DNA from: Alphaproteobacteria bacterium
GTDB lineage: Bacteria > Pseudomonadota > Alphaproteobacteria > Rhizobiales > Aestuariivirgaceae
Assembly: GCA_028868695.1 (NCBI GenBank)
Contig: JAGWTZ010000004.1
Location: 1-64,000 of the forward strand
DNA: 64,000 bases
Reading direction: 5' to 3'
Under the pieces are notes generated by a model, which did no database searches, was not told the DNA's origin, and saw only the letters and a list, made by a program, of their open reading frames with translations. Below, piece by piece: positions 39,975 through 53,124 of this stretch (positions are counted from its first letter, which is position 1; each line of letters begins with the position of its first letter). The translations under genes were made by a program, and so were the position numbers.

Positions 39975-40689
39975 GCTTTTGCGGCGTCTTGGAGACATAA
40001 AGGCTGCGCGACCGCTCGAGGTGTTTGACCATGGCTGCTTCCGCAGCGTCCGGATCATTTGCGGCGAGATGCGATATGATCTCTTCATGCTCGGCCAAGG
40101 TGAATTTCTCCTTGCCCGTCCAGATCAGCATTTGACTATGATAGGTTTTCAGCCAGTTCAACATGGCCTCGCTGACGGCGGTGAAAATCGGGTTTTGGGA
40201 AATGGCCGCGATTTGCGTGTGAAAATGCATGTCGGCAGCCATGAATTTTTCGGCATCACCAAGGAAGCGGCGCTGTTCTTCAAGCGTGGCGCGCAAACCC
40301 TCCAGGTCTTTGTCCGTCGACTTTTGCGCGGCCTCGCGCACCATGCCGCGCTCAAAGAAGATGCGTGCCGATTTCAGGTGCTCGAGAGATTCACCCGAAA
40401 GCGCAAGCATGATGCGTGCCGATTGGTCCATCTGCCGCATCAAGGATTGAGGCGTGAGCTCCAGCACACGGGCGCGCTCCCCGTGATTGATTTGAACAAG
40501 GCCCATGCCTTCAAGCTGCTGCATGGCTTCGCGGATGGCCGGGCGGCCCACCTCAAAGCGCGCCATCAGTTCCCTCTCGGAAGGCATCAGGCTGCCGGGC
40601 ACACGCTCGCCGGAAACGATCAGGCGCTTCAGCCGCTCGAACACCTCATCAGAAAGCTTGCGCTTGGATATCCTCTCAGAATTGCTCAT
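39955..40689 (-). CDS. FadR/GntR family transcriptional regulator
   Basis: KLSDEVFERLKRLIVSGERVPGSLMPSERELMARFEVGRPAIREAMQQLEGMGLVQINHG HTH plus FCD domain. Confidence 0.93.
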   Translation of the reverse strand: MSNSERISKRKLSDEVFERLKRLIVSGERVPGSLMPSERELMARFEVGRPAIREAMQQLEGMGLVQINHGERARVLELTPQSLMRQMDQSARIMLALSGESLEHLKSARIFFERGMVREAAQKSTDKDLEGLRATLEEQRRFLGDAEKFMAADMHFHTQIAAISQNPIFTAVSEAMLNWLKTYHSQMLIWTGKEKFTLAEHEEIISHLAANDPDAAEAAMVKHLERSRSLYVSKTPQKPSRAKR

Positions 40690-40718
40690 ATGAATTAGCT
40701 GCTCCGCCGTTGTCGCGT

Positions 40719-40730
40719 TATCATACCAGT
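40719..40730. promoter_or_regulatory. Candidate FadR/GntR operator B (between the regulator and the RLP gene)
   Basis: tATCATACCAGt in the 49-nt divergent intergenic space. Confidence 0.5.
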
Positions 40731-40738
40731 TCCAGAAA

Positions 40739-42007
40739 ATGACAAAAGCCCAGAACTTCATCACCCTCACCTATTTGATCGAGACGGCAGGCAGCCCCGA
40801 AAGATTGGCAGCCAAGATCGCATCTGACCAATCGACCGGAACCTTCGTGCCCCTGCCGGGTGAAACGGAAGAGTTGAAAAACCGGGTGGCGGCGCGGGTT
40901 GTGGGCTTGAGGGCGTTGCCACCAGTGGCAAAGCCCTCTTTTCCAACGCATGAGGCGGGCCCCTTCAACCGCGCGGAAGCAGACATTGCTTTCCCGTTCG
41001 ACGCCATCGGAACTGATCTTTCAGCCTTGATGACCATTGTCATCGGTGGCGTGTATTCGATCAAGGGCTTCACTGGCATTCGCGTGGTGGACATGAAGCT
41101 GCCGCCGGAATTCGGCACGGCCTGGCCCGGCCCGCAGTTCGGCGTGGCAGGCTCGCGCCGCCTGACAGGCGTGCAGGGCCGCCCGGTCATCGGCACGATC
41201 ATCAAGCCGGCGCTGGGCCTGCGCCCTCACGAAACCGCGGCGCTGGTGAGCGATGTGATCGACGCTGATGTGGACTTTGTCAAAGACGACGAAAAGCTGA
41301 TGTCGCCGTCCTATTCGCCTCTCGAAGAGCGCGTGAAGGCGATCATGCCGATGATCCTCGAGCGCGAACAGAAGACCGGAAAGAAGGTGATGTATGCCTG
41401 GGGCATCTCCGCCACGGATCCCGATGAGATGATGCGCCATCATGATCTGGTGCTGAATGCGGGCGGCAACTGCGCGGTGATCAATATCAATTCCATTGGC
41501 TTTGGCGCCATGGCCTTCCTGCGCAAGCGCTCTGGCCTTGTTCTGCACGCCCACCGCAATGGCTGGGATATTCTCACCCGTCACCCCGGGCTTGGCATGG
41601 ACTTCAGGGTCTGGCAGCAGTTCTGGCGCCTGCTCGGCGTGGATCAATTCCAAATCAATGGCATCCGCGTGAAATATTGGGAGCCCGATGAAAGCTTTGT
41701 TGCCAGCTTCAAGGCCATCAGCACGCCACTGTTTTCACCGCAAGACTGCCCGTTGCCGGTGGCGGGTTCTGGGCAATGGGGCGGGCAGGCAGCGGAGACC
41801 TACGCGCGCACCGGCAAAACTGTTGACCTTATGTATCTCTGCGGAGGCGGCATCGTCTCGCATCCTGGCGGCGCAGGGGCCGGGGTGAAAGCAGTCAGGC
41901 AGGCTTGGGAAGCCGCAGTGCAGGGGATACCGATTGAAGCCTATGCGCGCGAGCACCCGGAACTGGCGCAATCCATCGCAAAGTTTGCAGATGGGAAAGA
42001 CGCGTGA
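40739..42007 (+). CDS. RuBisCO-like protein, 3-oxo-isoapionate-4-phosphate decarboxylase (OiaC) or transcarboxylase/hydrolase (OiaX) type
   Basis: RuBisCO large-chain fold motifs VDFVKDDEKL (carbamylated Lys/Asp/Glu), LHAHRNGW, GGGIVSHPGGAGAGVKAVRQAWEA; next to a DUF1537 kinase. Confidence 0.85.
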   Translation: MTKAQNFITLTYLIETAGSPERLAAKIASDQSTGTFVPLPGETEELKNRVAARVVGLRALPPVAKPSFPTHEAGPFNRAEADIAFPFDAIGTDLSALMTIVIGGVYSIKGFTGIRVVDMKLPPEFGTAWPGPQFGVAGSRRLTGVQGRPVIGTIIKPALGLRPHETAALVSDVIDADVDFVKDDEKLMSPSYSPLEERVKAIMPMILEREQKTGKKVMYAWGISATDPDEMMRHHDLVLNAGGNCAVININSIGFGAMAFLRKRSGLVLHAHRNGWDILTRHPGLGMDFRVWQQFWRLLGVDQFQINGIRVKYWEPDESFVASFKAISTPLFSPQDCPLPVAGSGQWGGQAAETYARTGKTVDLMYLCGGGIVSHPGGAGAGVKAVRQAWEAAVQGIPIEAYAREHPELAQSIAKFADGKDA

Positions 42008-43227
42008 GCCGGTTGCTTTCATACTATGGCGATGATTTCACGGGTTCCACCGATGTGATGGAGGCCTTGGCCAGCCATGGCGTGAACACGGTGCTGTTCA
42101 CGCGCATTCCATCAGCGGAGGAATTTGCGCCCTTTGCAGAATGTGAAGCCATTGGCCTGGCGGGAACCAGCCGCAGCCAGACGCCGGAATGGATGGATGC
42201 CAATCTGCCCGCTGCCTTCACTTGGCTGAAAGGACTTGATGCGCGCTATTGCCACTATAAGATTTGCTCAACTTTTGATTCCAGCCCCAAGGTTGGCAGC
42301 ATCGGCCGCGCTGCCGAAATTGGCCTGCGGATTTTCGGGCAGGGCCGGGCCGCGCTGGTGGTTGGTGCGCCGCAGATCAAGCGTTACACATTTGCGGGCC
42401 ATCTCTTTGCGGCATACCAAGGCAAGGTTTACCGGATTGACCGTCACCCGGTGATGAGCGTGCACCCCGTGACGCCAATGGATGAAAGCGATGTGCTCCG
42501 CCACCTCGCGCGGCAAACGGATGCGGCGGTTGATCTTTTTGATGTGCATGATGCAACCAGCCAACTTGCGGCGGGTCAAGCGCTCTTGGATCTGCCGAAA
42601 CTCGGGCTGCCCTTTGTGCTGGGTTCGTCAGGTATTGAATATGCCTTGATGGCGGCCATGAAAAAGCGGCGTGATGCCAAATTTGCGCCAGTGCCTGCGC
42701 TTGACCGCATGCTGGTGATCTCCGGCAGCGTGTCGCCAACGACTGCCAGGCAGATCAAATTTGCAGGTGAACGAGGCTTTGCGCCGCTGGCGGCAGATGC
42801 GTTGGACCTGGCGCAAGGCAAGCACGAGGAAATTCTCGCACAAGCGCAATCGCTTCTCGCGGCCGGAAAATCGCCGCTGATCTACTCCGCCTCCGGGCCG
42901 GCAACCGATCAGGGCAAAGCCCTTCAATCCATTCCATCGGCGCGCGAAACGCTCTCCAAGACACTCGGGCAGCTGGCGCGGATGCTGGTTGCGCAATTCC
43001 GCCTGAAGCGGCTGGTCATTGCCGGGGGTGACACATCAAGTCATGCGCTTGGGCAGCTTGATATTCACGCACTGACGGCACGTTTTCCCCTGGTTGAAAC
43101 TCCGGGCTCCCCGCTTTGCACGGCGCATTCCTCGAATGCGGGCCTCAATGGCTTGGAAGTGGCGATGAAAGGCGGCCAAGTGGGGGGTGATGACTACTTC
43201 GTGAAATTGAAAGACGGTATGGCGTGA
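42004..43227 (+). CDS. oiaK: DUF1537/four-carbon acid sugar kinase family, 3-oxo-isoapionate kinase-like (OiaK)
   Basis: YYGDDFTGSTDVMEAL ... VISGSVSPTTARQI ... IAGGDTSSHAL; GTG start overlaps the RLP stop. Confidence 0.82.
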   Translation: MSRLLSYYGDDFTGSTDVMEALASHGVNTVLFTRIPSAEEFAPFAECEAIGLAGTSRSQTPEWMDANLPAAFTWLKGLDARYCHYKICSTFDSSPKVGSIGRAAEIGLRIFGQGRAALVVGAPQIKRYTFAGHLFAAYQGKVYRIDRHPVMSVHPVTPMDESDVLRHLARQTDAAVDLFDVHDATSQLAAGQALLDLPKLGLPFVLGSSGIEYALMAAMKKRRDAKFAPVPALDRMLVISGSVSPTTARQIKFAGERGFAPLAADALDLAQGKHEEILAQAQSLLAAGKSPLIYSASGPATDQGKALQSIPSARETLSKTLGQLARMLVAQFRLKRLVIAGGDTSSHALGQLDIHALTARFPLVETPGSPLCTAHSSNAGLNGLEVAMKGGQVGGDDYFVKLKDGMA

Positions 43228-43439
43228 GCAAAAAACCCTGGATCGGAACAAGCTGGAAAATGAACAAGCTGCGGGCAGATGCGCAAGGCTTTGCGCGTGC
43301 CCTGGCGGCCTCGGCGGTCGCGCAGGGGCAGGGGTTCCAGCCCTTCGTCATCCCGCCCTTTCCCTATATTGCCGAAGTCGCGCAAATCCTCGGCGGCACC
43401 AAGGTGAAGGTGGGCGCGCCTGACGGGCAATGCACGTGA
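43224..43439 (+). pseudogene. Truncated triose-phosphate-isomerase-like gene, probably L-erythrulose-1-phosphate isomerase (LerI/EryH) remnant
   Basis: MSKKPWIGTSWKMNKLRADAQGFARAL...FVIPPFPYIAEVAQILGGTKVKVGAP then stops at 71 aa; the family is ~250 aa. Confidence 0.85.
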
Positions 43440-43440
43440 T

Positions 43441-43715
43441 GGATTATTCGCGATACTTGACGCTGCTCTATACGAACGCACGACTCCCAAATTGCCAATG
43501 GCGATATGAATCTCAGCGACATCGAAAGCCGTCACCTCGAGCGCTTCGGTGTCATCAATGGCGATATCCTTGAGAATGTTGGCAACCGCCCCTTCATCCT
43601 AGTCCGGCCGCTCGGTGATCTTGGCCAGAAACAGGTTGACGGCCTTGATCTCAGCCGGAGCGAGGTTCTCGAACTTCACCACAGCCACTTCGGTGCCAGC
43701 CTACTCACGCCCTGC
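43441..43715 (-). pseudogene. Decayed reverse-strand coding remnant of unknown identity with internal stop
   Basis: Reverse frame reads AGTEVAVVKFENLAPAEIKAVNLFLAKITERPD*DEGAVANILKDIAIDDTEALEVTAFDVAEIHIAIGNLGVV. Confidence 0.55.
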
Positions 43716-43723
43716 CGCCGCCC

Positions 43724-45748
43724 TCAGGCCACTTCTGCCCTGGCAATCTTGCCTTCGATGGCGCGGGTTGCAGCCAGGGCCTCGGTGAGGGGCAGGGGCT
43801 TGCTGTAGAAATAGCCTTGGATGAATTCCACGCCAATGGATTTGAGCGTGGCCACCTCAGCCTCGGTCTCGGCACCCTCCGCCACCATGGTGAAGTTCAG
43901 CGCCCGTGCCAGGCTGGCGATGCCGTGCAGAAGCGGCTGCTCCGGGTTGGTGGCTTTGTCCTGGCGCACAAAGGCGCGGTCGATCTTCAATTTGTCAAAG
44001 GACAGGTTCTCCAGATAGGACAGCGAGGAATAGCCTGTGCCGAAATCATCCAGCGCGGTGGAAACGCCAAGCGCCTTGAGGTCATCCAGCAGTTTCTTGA
44101 CGAGGCCTGTGGACTTGCCGATGAACAGGCTTTCGGTGAGTTCGAGGCACAGCATGTGAGCCGGCAGCTGGGCGGCCTGCAACGCTTCATCAACCGTCTT
44201 CACAAAATCCGAAAGCAGCAGCTGGCTGGCGGAAACGTTGACGGAAACAAACCGTTCCGTGCCATCGAGGTCCAGCCAGGCGCGCGCATCCTGGCAGGCC
44301 TTGCGCAGCACCCAGTTGCCAAGGTCTGTGATCAGGCCGGATTTCTCGGCGATGGGAATGAACTTGGCGGGCGAAACCAGCGCGCCATCGCCGCGCCGCC
44401 AGCGCAGCAGCGCCTCATAGCCATCAACCCGCGTGGTCTTCGTGGAAACAATGGGCTGATAGTAAACAATCAGTTCACCCGCGGCGATGGCTCCGCGCAG
44501 GCTGCGCTCCATCTCCGCTTCCTCGTCGATGGCCTGGCCCAGCTCGTGGCGATAGCCCAGCACGCGGCCCACGCCCTCGCGCTTGGCCTGCGTCAGCGCC
44601 AGGCTGGCGTGGCGCTGCAGGTCTTCGGCGCTTTCACCGAAATCCGGCGCCAGCGCATAGCCGCCGCACACCGAGACATGCAGCTCATGGCCGCCAAGGT
44701 TCATGGATTTGTAGAGGCTCGCAATGAAGGGCGCCAAGGCCACATGCGCCTCATCAGCGTTCTTCACCCCGGGAATGAGAATGCCGAATTCATCGCCGCC
44801 CAGCCTTGCCACCATGCTGTCCTCAGACCCCGCCTCGCGCAGCAGGGCCGCCACATTGAGCAACAGCGCATCGCCGATCACCTGGCCCAGCGTGTCATTG
44901 ATGGTTTTGAAATTATCGATATCCATCAACAGGATAACGCATTGGCCGGCGGGCGTCTCGCCAAAGCGCTCGTTCAGCCGCTCCTGAAAGCTGGCACGGT
45001 TGGGCAGGCCGGTGAGCGGGTCGAAATAGGCGAGCTTCTTGAGCGCGCTGTCACGGTTGTGGATTTCGCCGATCATGCCGTTGAAGCTGTCAACCAGCGT
45101 GCGGGTTTCGCCCTCGGCCTCGGGAATATGGGTCACTTCATAGCGGCGCGCCTTGCGCAGCGCGAGAATGGAGTTGGTGAGCTGCACGATCGGCGCGGTG
45201 ATGCGTTTCTGCAGGCGCCGCGCCAGGGCCAGCGCGAACAGAAGCCCCACAATGGCGCTGAGAACAATCACGCCCAGCGTGGCGAGAAGCTGGTCGCGCA
45301 CCGTGGAAATGTCACCCACCATGACCAGGCGGCCAACATTTTCACCGCCGCGCACCACATCAACGGCCACGGGCATCAAGCCCTGGGTAACCATTTTGAG
45401 AAAACTGGGATCGCCCGTCATCACATCGCTGGAAAGCACCACATGGTTGCCGGCATAGGCAACAACCGTGTCACTGCCATCGATGGCGTAGACGCTGGCC
45501 ACATCATTGAGGCGCTTGATGGAGTGGAACACGCGCTGGATCGCCGCACTGTCATGTGCGGCCAGCGATTCACCGATGGCTGACGCGAACACAAAGCCTG
45601 TGGATTCCAGGCCCGCCCTGCGGGCTTTCACATTGGCATTGAGCTGATAGAAGGCGAGGGAAACGGCAAGCAGGCTCATCGCCGTGACGATGGCGATGGC
45701 CACCAGGCGGTTGATCCGGCGGCCAATGGTTGTCTGTTTGTTGCTCAT
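43724..45748 (-). CDS. Membrane GGDEF/EAL protein (c-di-GMP turnover)
   Basis: Two TM segments, HAMP-like region, ARLGGDEFGIL and GYEALLRWRR ... DDFGTGYSSLSYL motifs. Confidence 0.95.
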   Translation of the reverse strand: MSNKQTTIGRRINRLVAIAIVTAMSLLAVSLAFYQLNANVKARRAGLESTGFVFASAIGESLAAHDSAAIQRVFHSIKRLNDVASVYAIDGSDTVVAYAGNHVVLSSDVMTGDPSFLKMVTQGLMPVAVDVVRGGENVGRLVMVGDISTVRDQLLATLGVIVLSAIVGLLFALALARRLQKRITAPIVQLTNSILALRKARRYEVTHIPEAEGETRTLVDSFNGMIGEIHNRDSALKKLAYFDPLTGLPNRASFQERLNERFGETPAGQCVILLMDIDNFKTINDTLGQVIGDALLLNVAALLREAGSEDSMVARLGGDEFGILIPGVKNADEAHVALAPFIASLYKSMNLGGHELHVSVCGGYALAPDFGESAEDLQRHASLALTQAKREGVGRVLGYRHELGQAIDEEAEMERSLRGAIAAGELIVYYQPIVSTKTTRVDGYEALLRWRRGDGALVSPAKFIPIAEKSGLITDLGNWVLRKACQDARAWLDLDGTERFVSVNVSASQLLLSDFVKTVDEALQAAQLPAHMLCLELTESLFIGKSTGLVKKLLDDLKALGVSTALDDFGTGYSSLSYLENLSFDKLKIDRAFVRQDKATNPEQPLLHGIASLARALNFTMVAEGAETEAEVATLKSIGVEFIQGYFYSKPLPLTEALAATRAIEGKIARAEVA

Positions 45749-45884
45749 GCCCCACTCCCTTAACCTTGGGTGATATCAGTGCCGCTTTAAACGCAACTGA
45801 ATCAACAGGGTGAACGCATTGCAAACGCCACACAGGGTTAATCCGCAGGCGGATGATTAAAATTGAAAATACCGCCGGAACCAT

Positions 45885-45912
45885 ATCTTCATTTCCTCCG
45901 TGTAATGAAGAT
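45885..45912 (+). promoter_or_regulatory. 5' hairpin upstream of TadG-like gene 1
   Basis: ATCTTCATT-TCCTCCGTGT-AATGAAGAT perfect 9-bp stem, loop contains TCCTCC. Confidence 0.5.
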
Positions 45913-45936
45913 CGCTTAATACGGGGAAAGAGAGCC

Positions 45937-47271
45937 TTGAGTTTCACTGCCGCAATATGGAAGGGAATTCGCCGTTGGTGCGCCAGCACCGGCGGCAACA
46001 CCGCAATCATGTTTGCGCTCTCCCTTCCGGCCCTTGCGGGCGTTGGCGGCCTTGCCATTGATTTCGCCACCTTGAACCTGAAGCGCGCCGCCCTGCAAAG
46101 CGCTGCTGATGAGGCCGCCATCTCCGCGGCCAAGCAGCTCAGCCTCGCCAGCGCCAACGACACGGCCATCCAGGCCTCGGTGACCACCTATCTCTCCAAC
46201 CAGTTGAGGGGCGATGACGCGGCGGCTTCTGGCGCAACGCTCATCACCCACGCCGGTGGTGCTTCCAGTGGCACTGGCGGCATGGCGATGGCCATGGCCG
46301 CTCCGGGCGCGCCTGCCACGCAGTCCGCCAGTGACTCCGTTACCGTGCAGGTCACCGAAGCCTGGACGCCCTTCTTCGCACATTTCGTCAGCCCCAATGT
46401 GACGCCCATCGTGGTTGCCGCCACGGCCACTTTGCAAGGCAACAACAAGCTCTGCGTTCTCTCCCTCAACGGGTCAGACAGCAACGCCTACAAGATGATG
46501 AACAATGCCCATGTGCAGGCGCCCACCTGCGGCATCTTTTCCAACTCGGTGGCAGCCAACGGCATGGTGCTGCAGAACACGGCCTCGCTCACCGCCTCCG
46601 TGATCTGTTCATCGGGCGGCATTGTCGCCACCGCCTCGCAGACCAACGTGACGCCGGAAACGGATTGCCCGGTGATGCCAGACCCGCTGGCTGGCCATGC
46701 CACGCCCACGGTTGGCGCTTGCACGGCCAACAGCTACGCGGTCTCGTCGGGAACCATCACCCTGGCGCCCGGTGTCTATTGCGGCGGCATGTCCATCACC
46801 GGCACGGCACGCGTCACCTTCAGCCCCGGCACCTATGTCATCAAGAATGGTGCCTTCACCATTGCCGGGCAGGCCGTCGCTTCAGGAATGAACACGGGCT
46901 TCTACCTGGTCGGAGACAATGCCCTGATCAATTTCGCGGGCAACTCGACGATCAATCTCAGCGGCGCGGAATCGGGCGTGATGGCCGGGCTGCTGTTCTT
47001 TGCCGACAAGGGTGAATCGGATGGCTCAACCCATGTGATCAATTCGCCCAATGTGCAGGTTCTCACCGGAACGATCTATCTGCCGATGGGCGACATCCTG
47101 GTGAACCCCAACGGCAACGTGGCAGGCACTTCCGCCTACACGGCGATCATCGCCCAGCGCGTGCGCATGGGCAACGGCTCAAACCTGGTGATGAACACCA
47201 ACTATGCCAGCACCAATGTGCCCGTGCCTGATGGCGTGCGCACCACGGCCACAGTCGTCCTCAGCAACTAG
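45937..47271 (+). CDS. TadE/G-like pilus-assembly-related secreted protein, copy 1
   Basis: GGNTAIMFALSLPALAGVGGLAIDFATLNLKRAALQSAADEAAISAAKQL TadG-like N-terminus; TTG start chosen by alignment with copy 2. Confidence 0.8.
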   Translation: MSFTAAIWKGIRRWCASTGGNTAIMFALSLPALAGVGGLAIDFATLNLKRAALQSAADEAAISAAKQLSLASANDTAIQASVTTYLSNQLRGDDAAASGATLITHAGGASSGTGGMAMAMAAPGAPATQSASDSVTVQVTEAWTPFFAHFVSPNVTPIVVAATATLQGNNKLCVLSLNGSDSNAYKMMNNAHVQAPTCGIFSNSVAANGMVLQNTASLTASVICSSGGIVATASQTNVTPETDCPVMPDPLAGHATPTVGACTANSYAVSSGTITLAPGVYCGGMSITGTARVTFSPGTYVIKNGAFTIAGQAVASGMNTGFYLVGDNALINFAGNSTINLSGAESGVMAGLLFFADKGESDGSTHVINSPNVQVLTGTIYLPMGDILVNPNGNVAGTSAYTAIIAQRVRMGNGSNLVMNTNYASTNVPVPDGVRTTATVVLSN

Positions 47272-47301
47272 CCTGTCGGAAAGCCCGCAAAGCGAACGAT
47301 T

Positions 47302-51451
<4,150 letters not shown>

Positions 51452-51455
<4 letters not shown>

Positions 51456-53020
51456 AGCGGCATCGTGTCGTGCTTGCGCGCCGGGTGCAGCGCCGATTTC
51501 TTGCGAAGCGCCGCAAAGGCCCGCGCGATCCGCTTGCGCGAGGCATGCGGCATGATCACCTCGTCAATGAAGCCGCGCTCGGCCGCCACGAATGGGTTGG
51601 CAAAGCGCGCCTCATATTCGCTCGTGCGCGCCGCGATCTTGTCCTTGTCATCGAGTTCGGCCCGGTAAAGGATTTCAACGGCCCCCTTGGCCCCCATCAC
51701 GGCAATTTCGGCGGTGGGCCAAGCATAGTTCACATCGGCGCCGATGTGCTTTGATGCCATCACGTCATAGGCCCCGCCATAGGCCTTCCGCGTGATCAGC
51801 GTCACCATCGGCACGGTGGCCTGCGCATAGGCGAACAGCAGCTTGGCGCCATGCTTGATGACGCCGCCATATTCCTGCGCCGTGCCCGGCAGGAAGCCCG
51901 GCACATCCACCAGAGTGAGGATGGGGATGTTGAAGGCATCGCAGAAGCGCACAAAGCGCGCCGCCTTGCGCGAGGAGTCGATGTCCAGAACGCCCGCCAG
52001 ATGCAGTGGCTGGTTGGCCACCACGCCAATCGTCTGTCCCTCCATGCGGATGAAGCCGGTGATGATGCTGCGGGCGAAAGCCTCCTGGATTTCGAAGAAG
52101 TCACCCTCATCGGCCAGCGCCAGCACCAGTTCCTTCATGTCATAGGGCTTGGTGGCGGAATCAGGGATCAGCGTGTCCAGCCGCGCCTCAATGCGCGCCG
52201 GGTCATCAAAGAAGGGGCGGGTGGGGGCGGGCTCCCGGTTCGAGAGCGGCAGGAAGTCAAACAGCCGCCGCACCTGTTCCAGCGTTTCGATGTCATTGTC
52301 ATAAGCCCCATCCGCCACCGAGGATTTGCTGGTGTGGGTGGTGGCCCCGCCCAGTTCCTCGGCGGAGACGATCTCGTTGGTGACGGTCTTCACCACATCC
52401 GGCCCGGTGACGAACATGTAGGACGAATCCTTCACCATGAAGATGAAATCGGTCATCGCCGGGGAATAGACAGCCCCGCCCGCGCAAGGCCCCATGATCA
52501 CCGAAATCTGCGGAATGACGCCCGAGGCATCGACATTGCGCTTGAACACTTCCGCATAGCCCGCCAGCGATGCAACGCCTTCCTGGATGCGCGCCCCGCC
52601 GGAATCATTGAGGCCGATGACCGGCGCCCCCATCTTCACCGCCATATCCATGATCTTGCAGATCTTCTGCGCATGGGTTTCGGAGAGCGAGCCGCCCAGC
52701 ACGGTGAAATCCTGCGCAAACACGCACACCATGCGGCCATTGATCGTGCCCCAACCGGTGACCACGCCATCCCCCGCGATCTTCTGCTTCTCCATGCCGA
52801 ACTCGGTGGAGCGGTGGGTGACGAACATGTCGTATTCTTCAAAGCTGCCCTCATCGAGCAGCACGTCGATGCGCTCTCTCGCGGTCAGCTTGCCCTTGGC
52901 ATGTTGGGCTTCAATGCGCTTGGCGCCCCCGCCCATCCGGGCATCCTGGCGGCGCTGTTCCAATTGGTCGAGAACGTCTTGCACGGGTGTTCTTCTTGTT
53001 GTTGCCTGTTGGGACATCAT
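51452..53020 (-). CDS. Propionyl-CoA carboxylase beta subunit
   Basis: Carboxyltransferase motifs [46 protein letters not shown]. Confidence 0.95.
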
Positions 53021-53124
53021 TGCTAGCCGAACGGCGGCGCAAGGGCAATTGCCGGGGGCTGGGCCATGCAGAATCCGCCCTGTGGCCTTTGCCCGCTGCG
53101 GCAAAATGGGCAATCAGGTGGCCC

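Noticed and set aside
40739-42007. Evidence for autotrophic CO2 fixation from a RuBisCO large-chain homologue
   Set aside because: Sequence and neighbours (DUF1537 kinase, ApnO/ApnL-like genes) fit a RuBisCO-like protein; no small subunit or phosphoribulokinase in the window
43817-45583. 588 aa forward ORF opposite the GGDEF/EAL gene
   Set aside because: Shadow ORF; GGDEF and EAL motifs are on the reverse strand
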